Assembly: GCA_945906015.1 (NCBI GenBank)
Contig: CAMDQV010000105.1
Span: forward strand, 1-7,107
Source of the DNA: Pedobacter schmidteae
Lineage (GTDB): Bacteria > Bacteroidota > Bacteroidia > Sphingobacteriales > Sphingobacteriaceae
Length of the DNA stretch: 7,107 nt
Direction of reading: 5' to 3'
The notes under the pieces: model-generated
Told to the model about the DNA's origin: nothing
The model's input: only the letters and a program-made list of their open reading frames with translations
The model's database searches: none
Translations under genes and position numbers: made by a program
Shown: in pieces, positions 1 to 5,184 of the stretch
How positions within the stretch are numbered: the stretch's first letter is position 1
How the letters are laid out: every line of letters starts with the position of its first letter

Positions 1-1
1 G

Positions 2-44
2 TATAAACAGAAAAAGCGGACAATGTCCGCTTTTTCTGTTTATA
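2..44 (-). terminator. Intrinsic terminator of the SusC-SusD operon, possibly bidirectional
   Basis: Two perfectly complementary 21-base arms (2-22 and 24-44) are separated by one base (A23). This gives a hairpin with a GCGGACA core and, on the minus strand, a 3' arm containing a run of five T. It begins 15 bases after the SusD stop codon. Because the A run of one arm pairs with the T run of the other, the element has the same form on both strands and could also stop a convergent gene lying beyond position 1. The perfection and length are seen directly; termination is inferred from position and shape. Confidence 0.85.
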
Positions 45-59
45 AGATTACGAGGTAGA

Positions 60-1556
60 TTATCTCCAACCTGCGTTTGAAGTATTAATTCCATCAGCTA
101 AAGCCACTGTTCCAAATGTGTAAAAAGGAACAACCAAGCCCATAGTTTGCTGGGTTTTTGCTGGAATAGGGAAATGTAAAGGAGTACCTTTTTGTAATAG
201 ATCTCTTTTTCTCATTTCAAAAAATTGAATTCCCATGCCAGTAGTAAACAATTCAACATTACGCTCATGATGAATAGCCTGAACAACATCAGCAGAAACT
301 GCTGCTACATCAGCCATTTGACCACGAGTTTTACGTGTACTTGCATTGATGATAGTTGCTGCACCAGCCAAGTCAGAAGTATAAGCTCTTGCTTCAGCTT
401 TAAGCATATCATTTTCTGCCTTCATGATCTGTGGTTTTGGACCAACAGCTGCAATATACATTTCATCATATCTCTTGTTTCTGTATGGAGAATAGTGATA
501 GTAACCTCTTGCTGCCTGGAACCACTGAGATGCAACATACTCAAAATCAGTGACTAAGCGCTTATCTATAGGAGCAGTTGATGCTTTTGGATAAGGGAAT
601 GTTGAAACATCGGTCCAATGCTTAGGCATTGTTGGATCCATCATGTTCACAACATAATTATCAGTAACACCCCATCCCTGATAAACCAGGTAATCACCTG
701 CTTCATCATACCATTTAGCGTAACCATCCTGCATTACAATAAAATCAGAAGTAAGTCCACCATCAGCATAAGTTTTCACTTTTGCCCAGTTAACCGCTGC
801 CAATTGAGTTTTGTTACGTGGAGAATAAGCCAAAATTCTGGCTGCATACGTATTAATAAGTTTCTTAAACTCAACATTTGAATAATCCTTATCAGCACCC
901 ATCCATCCCTTAGGAATAGTAAATGTATTTGCAGTAGCCAAAGCAGCAGCTTCATCAAGATAAACTAGAGCTGATTCTGCCACTTTGGTGTAAGCTGATG
1001 CTGATGCTAAAGTAGCTTCTGCAATCACAGTTTTCTCATCAACGATGAAAGCCTTATCAAAAACAAGACCAAGGTTACCGTAACCTACACCCTGAGCAAA
1101 CCTACAGAAAGCCTTGGTTCTTGCATTATCTGCACCATTAGCGCCCACATTAACACCTGTTCCTAAAGCTTTTAACACATCTGATGCAGTATTAATAGCA
1201 GAATACATGTTGTTCCAAAGAGCAAGCGTAGTTCCATTATAGCTATATGTTGGAGCATTATTCCAAGAATTGTTACGAGGCTCCCATGAATTATCTCTCA
1301 TTCCAAAGTTACCCCATGAACAAGATACATTATCAGCAGCAACAGCCAACATAGGCTGCGTGCTACCAGCACCATGTTCACCATTATAGATGGTGACATA
1401 CAGTCCGCTGGCAAGATTCTCAAGAGCTGCTCCATTTGAGAAAACTTTATCAAAATCGGGTTGATTATCGTTTTCTACTTTAAGAAGATCCTTCTTACAC
1501 CCTTGCACCAAAAACAGAGCGAGGGCAATTGCGTATATAAATTTTATTTTTTTCAT
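60..1556 (-). CDS. SusD/RagB-family surface lipoprotein, substrate-binding partner of the adjacent SusC
   Basis: A 498-residue outer-membrane lipoprotein that, by family knowledge, caps the SusC barrel and binds the incoming oligomer at the cell surface. The start is supported by a lipoprotein signal peptide: a Lys-rich n-region, a hydrophobic stretch at residues 6-17, then V-Q-G-C with the lipidated Cys at 20. KKD follows, which resembles the Bacteroidota signal for surface export. Residues 45-131 look like the helical N-terminal part and are rich in Trp and Asn. The family's AEA...A...IN...R.R pattern lies at about 385-415. ERNVELFTTGMGIQFFEMRKR at 431-451 matches the conserved ERxxEL/FxxxxxRFFDLRR block, followed by HFPIPAKTQ (461-469) and a C-terminal NAGWR resembling the usual NPGY/GW ending. 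The gene lies 24 bp after susC and is surely co-transcribed with it. No Shine-Dalgarno sequence is visible; the 20 bases upstream are AT-rich. The substrate cannot be inferred. Confidence 0.93.
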   Translation of the reverse strand: MKKIKFIYAIALALFLVQGCKKDLLKVENDNQPDFDKVFSNGAALENLASGLYVTIYNGEHGAGSTQPMLAVAADNVSCSWGNFGMRDNSWEPRNNSWNNAPTYSYNGTTLALWNNMYSAINTASDVLKALGTGVNVGANGADNARTKAFCRFAQGVGYGNLGLVFDKAFIVDEKTVIAEATLASASAYTKVAESALVYLDEAAALATANTFTIPKGWMGADKDYSNVEFKKLINTYAARILAYSPRNKTQLAAVNWAKVKTYADGGLTSDFIVMQDGYAKWYDEAGDYLVYQGWGVTDNYVVNMMDPTMPKHWTDVSTFPYPKASTAPIDKRLVTDFEYVASQWFQAARGYYHYSPYRNKRYDEMYIAAVGPKPQIMKAENDMLKAEARAYTSDLAGAATIINASTRKTRGQMADVAAVSADVVQAIHHERNVELFTTGMGIQFFEMRKRDLLQKGTPLHFPIPAKTQQTMGLVVPFYTFGTVALADGINTSNAGWR

Positions 1557-1580
1557 AATTGTCTTTTTTAATCTTAAGAG

Positions 1581-4500
1581 TTAAAAATCCATCGAAAGTG
1601 AGAATGCATAATTTCTGAAGTTAGGATATTTAGAAGTTCCGTCATACGGTTGTCTAATACTTCCAACTTCAGCATCATATCCACTGTAATTATCAAAGCT
1701 AATCAGGTTACGACCTACAACTTTTGCAGTTATACTTTTAACAACACCACCAAACACATCTAAGCTTTTAAGTGGGAAAGTATAGCCTAAAGCCACCTCT
1801 CTAAGTTTAAGATAGGTTGCATCTTCAACCCAATAAGCATTAGGAGTATTTACATCGTAGAAATTAAGGAAATAATCATAAGCCTTTTTATCAGCCTGTG
1901 CTACTGCACTCTGATCCATTTCAGGATTTCTTAAATCTCTGGTTAACCATTGTCCTTTCGCATTGTAAATATTTCCACCTTTCTTAAGATCAAGTAAGAA
2001 ATAAAGAGTTGCACGCTTATAATTGAACGTGTTTGCTAAGCCCATATTGAAGTCAGCATTACCATCTCCTATTTTATCAAACAAGATCGCACCTTTTTCA
2101 TCTAAACGTTTGATCGCTTTTTCTGTGATCTTGCCTTCAGTTCCTGCAGCAATTACATATCCTTTTGAGTTGATAGCATAATCAGCAATCGTTTTTCCTG
2201 CTGGAAGTTGCTTGCTCATCTGATCAAGGCTTTGTACCCATGAATGACCATACATTGATCCGTATGTTTCATTTCCTTTGATATAGAACATCTGCTGGCC
2301 ACCACCATCAGTACTACCAAACACATAGGGCGCAATAGGAAGGTCAGTGATTTTTTGTCTGATTCTAGAATAAACCAGGTTTGAGCTCCATGAAAAATCT
2401 TTTTTCTTGATCCAGTTAGCTGAAAGACTAAATTCTAAAGTCTTACTCTCTACTGATCCAGCATTTTGAAACTGGCTAGTGAATCCATTATTAAGGAATC
2501 CTAAAAGAGGAACATTTAAGAATTGATCATCAGTAACTGACTTGGCATAAACAGCTTCAAATGAAAATTTCTTTAAGAAATCAACATTCAAACCAACTTC
2601 TGTTTCAGCAGTTTTAGATGGCTTTAAACTTCTGTTACCTTTTTGAACAGCTGCTGCTGAACCATTATTTAAAGTAAAGGTTTCATATTGCCAAGCAAAA
2701 CCTGGACGAATACCAGCAGTTCCGTAAGCAGCTCTAACTTTTAACTCATCAATACCTGGGATCTTAACATCCTCAGAAATACGGTAAGCACCTGAAATCC
2801 TGTAGTATGGATTCCATCTTTGTTCTGAACCAAAAAGTGATGAACCGTCATAACGGTACATACCATCTAATAAAAACTTGTCTTTATAATCAATTCCTAA
2901 GATCGCAAAATAGTTTTGTGCTCTTTCAGTTTCATTATATGAACCCGCATCATTAATAACCGCGAAGTTATCATAAGTAGGTATACCGGCAACACCAAAT
3001 TGAGAAGATGAAACCTGATAGTTTTCGTATCTGCGGTTTTCATATAAATAGGAAAGTTTACCTCTCAAAGTAAGATCTCCAAAATCTTTAACCATGTTTA
3101 AAGTGGCTTGAGTGTTTTGGCTATTTCCTTCTTCAGAATAGTCCTGTAAGTTTCCATTGGTATATGACATACCATTGGTTGCTGCTGTACCACCTGTTGG
3201 AGTCCAGTAATCTTTTGGATTATAGTTACGATAACGGTAATTACTTCTTTCCAAAGAATGACTTACATCAAAATTTGCCCATGAAGTTACTCTTGCATTT
3301 AATGCAAAGTTACCAACCCAATTGAATTTCTTATCCTGTCTTTGAGTTTTGTAAAGCGTATAAAGCGGGTTAGTTGTTTCACCACTCCAATGGTTCATAC
3401 GCAAATAGTATGGCTGTCCGTCTGGGTTGAAACCATTAAGATTAACATCAGGCTCTGCTAATGCAATGTTAAAAAAGATACCGCCACCTGATCCAGGATA
3501 TTCAGTATTCGTATTAACTATTAAATTTGACGTGCTGAATTTTAACCATGGAGCAAGCTGCTGATCTACGTTAAAACGGAAGTTTTGTCTAGTATACCCG
3601 TCAGTCATTTTGATAATGCCATCCTGAGAGTTATTTTCAAATGAAGCATATACACCAGTTTTATCAGTCCTTGAAGTCATAGACACGAAATTGGCATAGT
3701 TAATACCTTTATTAAAGAAGTCGTTCTGCTGATTACGAGTTACACCATAAGGATTGTCCATATAATGGTCAGCCTTTGGAACTCTGTTACCTGCAATTAA
3801 CGGGCTATGTCCGGCATCACGATATCCTGCTGGATAGGTTACACCTTGATACTTAGTGAAAGTACCAACATACTGCTGATAATCTGCTGCAAGAGCAAAC
3901 GGATGGTGAGTTGAAAGATCTAACGTATTTGCAATTTCCTGCGTACCTGCTTCATTACGTACATTCACTTTAACAGTATTTAATCCAATACTATTACCTC
4001 TTTTGGTAGTTATTGCAATTACACCATTACCAGCTCTTGATCCATAAAGTGCTGATGCGGCTGCACCTTTAACAACTTCCATAGATGAAACGTCATCTGC
4101 ATTCACATCTCCAAGAGATCCTGTATAAATAACTCCATCAATCAAAATCAATGGTCCTGAACCTACGTTGTTCAAGTTATTATCTGCTCTTAACTGAATA
4201 TCAACTCCAGAGCCAGGGCTACCACTTGAAGAACTTGTTCTGATACCAGCAACTTTTCCGGACAACGAGCCTGCTAATGAAGTTCCTGTTACAGCGTTTA
4301 ATCTTTCTTCGCTAACCTTTGTAACTGAAACTGTCAGTTTTTCTTTTGTAGTTGCACCGGCTACACCAGTAACAATTACTTCTGATAACTGTTTTGCATC
4401 AGTAGTTAATTGTACGTTAACTGTGTTAACTGAACCTATTGAGGCTTCAAGAGTGGTGTAGCCAATATAAGTTAATGTTAATGTGGTACTACCACTTGGC

Positions 4501-4691
4501 ACACGAAGGCTGTATCTACCGTTTCCACCTGTTGAGGTTCCAACGTTAGTGCCTTTTACTTTAACACTGACTCCAGGTAATGGTAGACCGTCCGTTTTGT
4601 CGGTCACTGTTCCTGTAACAGTGCGTTCCTGAGCTATAGCTTGAAAAGCTATAAATAACAGCAAGAACAAACTTTGTAGAAGTTTTTTCAT
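1581..4691 (-). CDS. SusC/RagA-family TonB-dependent outer-membrane transporter
   Basis: A 1036-residue TonB-dependent receptor that imports oligomers across the outer membrane with the SusD partner encoded next to it. A signal peptide runs from residue 1 to 20 (MKK, Leu/Phe-rich core, AIA), with cleavage likely before Q21. A carboxypeptidase-D regulatory-like beta-sandwich spans about 23-97 (TVTGTVTDKTDGLPLPGVSV, ending NVQL). A TonB-box-like VIVTGV lies at 105-110 and the plug at about 115-235. The SusC/RagA signature covers 180-232, with LILIDGV, the SMEVVKGAAASALYGSRAG block and GVIAITTKRG. The rest forms the 22-strand barrel and ends in SLSMDF, a typical aromatic-terminated last strand. 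There is no N-terminal STN domain, so direct signalling to a FecR-type anti-sigma factor is not expected. The start is set by the signal peptide; no Shine-Dalgarno sequence is present. A -7 element about 100 bases upstream probably drives it. The substrate is unknown. Confidence 0.95.
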   Translation of the reverse strand: MKKLLQSLFLLLFIAFQAIAQERTVTGTVTDKTDGLPLPGVSVKVKGTNVGTSTGGNGRYSLRVPSGSTTLTLTYIGYTTLEASIGSVNTVNVQLTTDAKQLSEVIVTGVAGATTKEKLTVSVTKVSEERLNAVTGTSLAGSLSGKVAGIRTSSSSGSPGSGVDIQLRADNNLNNVGSGPLILIDGVIYTGSLGDVNADDVSSMEVVKGAAASALYGSRAGNGVIAITTKRGNSIGLNTVKVNVRNEAGTQEIANTLDLSTHHPFALAADYQQYVGTFTKYQGVTYPAGYRDAGHSPLIAGNRVPKADHYMDNPYGVTRNQQNDFFNKGINYANFVSMTSRTDKTGVYASFENNSQDGIIKMTDGYTRQNFRFNVDQQLAPWLKFSTSNLIVNTNTEYPGSGGGIFFNIALAEPDVNLNGFNPDGQPYYLRMNHWSGETTNPLYTLYKTQRQDKKFNWVGNFALNARVTSWANFDVSHSLERSNYRYRNYNPKDYWTPTGGTAATNGMSYTNGNLQDYSEEGNSQNTQATLNMVKDFGDLTLRGKLSYLYENRRYENYQVSSSQFGVAGIPTYDNFAVINDAGSYNETERAQNYFAILGIDYKDKFLLDGMYRYDGSSLFGSEQRWNPYYRISGAYRISEDVKIPGIDELKVRAAYGTAGIRPGFAWQYETFTLNNGSAAAVQKGNRSLKPSKTAETEVGLNVDFLKKFSFEAVYAKSVTDDQFLNVPLLGFLNNGFTSQFQNAGSVESKTLEFSLSANWIKKKDFSWSSNLVYSRIRQKITDLPIAPYVFGSTDGGGQQMFYIKGNETYGSMYGHSWVQSLDQMSKQLPAGKTIADYAINSKGYVIAAGTEGKITEKAIKRLDEKGAILFDKIGDGNADFNMGLANTFNYKRATLYFLLDLKKGGNIYNAKGQWLTRDLRNPEMDQSAVAQADKKAYDYFLNFYDVNTPNAYWVEDATYLKLREVALGYTFPLKSLDVFGGVVKSITAKVVGRNLISFDNYSGYDAEVGSIRQPYDGTSKYPNFRNYAFSLSMDF

Positions 4692-4729
4692 ACTAATTAA
4701 TTTGAATGATTAAAAATTAAAATTGATTA

Positions 4730-4762
4730 ATTATTGGTAAATTATTGGTAAATTATTAATAA
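4730..4762 (-). repeat. Three tandem 11-bp repeats in the SusC leader
   Basis: Read on the plus strand, ATTATTGGTAA occurs at 4730-4740 and again exactly at 4741-4751. A third copy, ATTATTAATAA (4752-4762), differs at two bases (GG to AA). The repeats lie about 38 bases before the SusC start codon and downstream of the proposed -7 element, so they would be transcribed as UUACCAAUAAU units. An 11-bp period is close to one DNA helical turn, so protein sites would fall on the same face. No function can be assigned from sequence alone; simple AT-rich slippage is an alternative. Confidence 0.8.
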
Positions 4763-4786
4763 AGTTGGGTAAGTTTATTGTTAACA

Positions 4787-4794
4787 CAAAGATA
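4787..4794 (-). promoter_or_regulatory. Likely -7 promoter element of the SusC-SusD operon
   Basis: The minus strand reads TATCTTTG, an exact match to the Bacteroidota -7 consensus TAnnTTTG. Transcription would start near 4780-4783, giving a leader of about 90 bases that includes the three 11-bp repeats. No TTG -33 element is found at the usual 17-23 bp spacing upstream (4812-4818); a dyad sits there instead. The match and its position before the gene are seen; use as a promoter is inferred. Confidence 0.6.
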
Positions 4795-4803
4795 ATTAAG
4801 TGT

Positions 4804-4811
4804 TATTTTTG
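4804..4811 (+). promoter_or_regulatory. Possible divergent -7 promoter element
   Basis: The plus strand reads TATTTTTG, again matching TAnnTTTG, with a TTG at 4778-4780 placed 23 bp upstream, at the long end of the spacing known for this phylum. It points away from SusC into the gene-free stretch ending at the hairpin at 5032-5046. In DNA this AT-rich, an eight-base match with two free positions is easily met by chance, so this is weak evidence. Confidence 0.25.
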
Positions 4812-4813
4812 TT

Positions 4814-4825
4814 TTATGAACATAA
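4814..4825. promoter_or_regulatory. Dyad TTATG-AA-CATAA upstream of the SusC promoter
   Basis: Two 5-base inverted arms (4814-4818 and 4821-4825) are separated by AA. With one bulged T the symmetry extends to GTT/AAC at 4811-4826. It lies about 20 bp upstream of the proposed -7 element, where a -33 element would be expected and is missing. That position would suit an activator site. Short AT-rich dyads also occur by chance. Confidence 0.3.
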
Positions 4826-4944
4826 CTATCTAATAATCAATGATTTATTTTAAAAATCGAAAAGAAAAAATAAATGAGAATCAGTACTATTAATGCCTAA
4901 ATTACTCATATTCAGGCAAATAGTCTTAAATTCCAGTTAATTAC

Positions 4945-4967
4945 AATTAGCTTTAATGGTGCTAATT
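4945..4967. repeat. Small inverted repeat AATTAGC / GCTAATT
   Basis: Perfect 7-base arms at 4945-4951 and 4961-4967 flank a 9-base loop (TTTAATGGT). There is no T run directly after it on either strand, so it is not a convincing terminator. It could be an internal stem of a plus-strand transcript through this region or an operator half-site pair. The inverted repeat is certain; a role is not. Confidence 0.4.
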
Positions 4968-5031
4968 AAACAGAATATATACTGAATAGACTAACAGTTT
5001 GCTGGAATAAATTAAAAGGATAAAACTAGGG

Positions 5032-5052
5032 CCGAGGCTACATCGGTTTTTT
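5032..5052 (+). terminator. Weak terminator-like hairpin, plus strand, with no gene upstream
   Basis: CCGA (5032-5035) pairs with TCGG (5043-5046) around a 7-base loop, with a possible G-T wobble below (5031 and 5047). Six T follow at once (5047-5052) on the plus strand. The stem is short, but the T tract is in the right place. No plus-strand gene precedes it, so it would end either a non-coding transcript or read-through. Confidence 0.35.
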
Positions 5053-5080
5053 ATTTTAAAGGATGGTTTAAAATAAAAAA
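5047..5080. repeat. Perfect 14-bp AT-only inverted repeat
   Basis: Arms at 5047-5060 and 5067-5080 are exactly complementary and consist only of A and T, with GGATGG as the 6-base loop. The left arm overlaps the T run after the hairpin at 5032-5046. On either strand the 3' arm contains no GC clamp, so this is not a classical terminator, though it would form a long cruciform or RNA hairpin. It may back up termination of the peptidase transcript. Confidence 0.65.
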
Positions 5081-5109
5081 AGGAGAGCCTGAATAGTAAA
5101 AAAAGGAGA
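5074..5109. repeat. Pair of 13-bp direct repeats, TAAAAAAAGGAGA
   Basis: Identical copies occur at 5074-5086 and 5097-5109, a 23-bp period with 10 unrelated bases between. The first copy overlaps the right arm of the AT-only inverted repeat. The AAAGGAGA core resembles a strong Shine-Dalgarno sequence, but neither copy is followed by a start codon at a usable distance. The repeat is seen directly; its role is unknown. Confidence 0.6.
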
Positions 5110-5150
5110 TCTAACTGAAACAGCTAATAAGGTTAAAATTTTTAAAACAT

Positions 5151-5176
5151 AATACCTGAAACCAAATTCAGGTATT
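5151..5176 (-). terminator. Terminator of the M14 peptidase gene
   Basis: Perfect 10-base arms at 5151-5160 (AATACCTGAA) and 5167-5176 flank a 6-base loop. On the minus strand the hairpin starts 8 bases after the peptidase stop codon and is followed by a T/A-rich tail (ATGTTTTAAAAATTTT). Position and shape support termination, although the T tract is imperfect and some read-through into the SusC-SusD operon is possible. Confidence 0.7.
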
Positions 5177-5184
5177 CTGAAAAA

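Larger units (their letters stand above)
4692..5184. other. 493-bp intergenic region between the peptidase gene and the SusC-SusD operon
   Basis: No credible open reading frame exists here on either strand; the ATG near 4874 on the plus strand runs only eight codons. The SusC side (4692 to about 4830) holds the operon leader with tandem repeats, a -7 element and a dyad. The middle (about 4830-5030) is AT-rich with a small 7-bp inverted repeat. The peptidase side (5030-5184) holds a weak plus-strand terminator-like hairpin, a 14-bp AT-only inverted repeat, a pair of 13-bp direct repeats and the peptidase terminator. The region is long for a simple spacer between co-directional genes and suggests independent transcription of the SusC-SusD operon. 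Confidence 0.8.

Noticed and set aside
225..881. Plus-strand open frames of 110 and 87 codons opposite the SusD gene
   Set aside because: They lie fully antisense to a well-supported SusD gene, encode Cys/Ser/His/Ile-rich low-complexity products with no recognisable motif, and have no promoter or ribosome site.
4730..4762. CRISPR-like array
   Set aside because: The 11-bp units are directly adjacent with no spacers, far too short, and no cas genes are present.
5075..5109. AAAGGAGA sequences as ribosome binding sites of a small plus-strand gene
   Set aside because: No start codon follows either copy at a suitable distance, stop codons occur in the frames nearby, and this phylum rarely depends on such sites.
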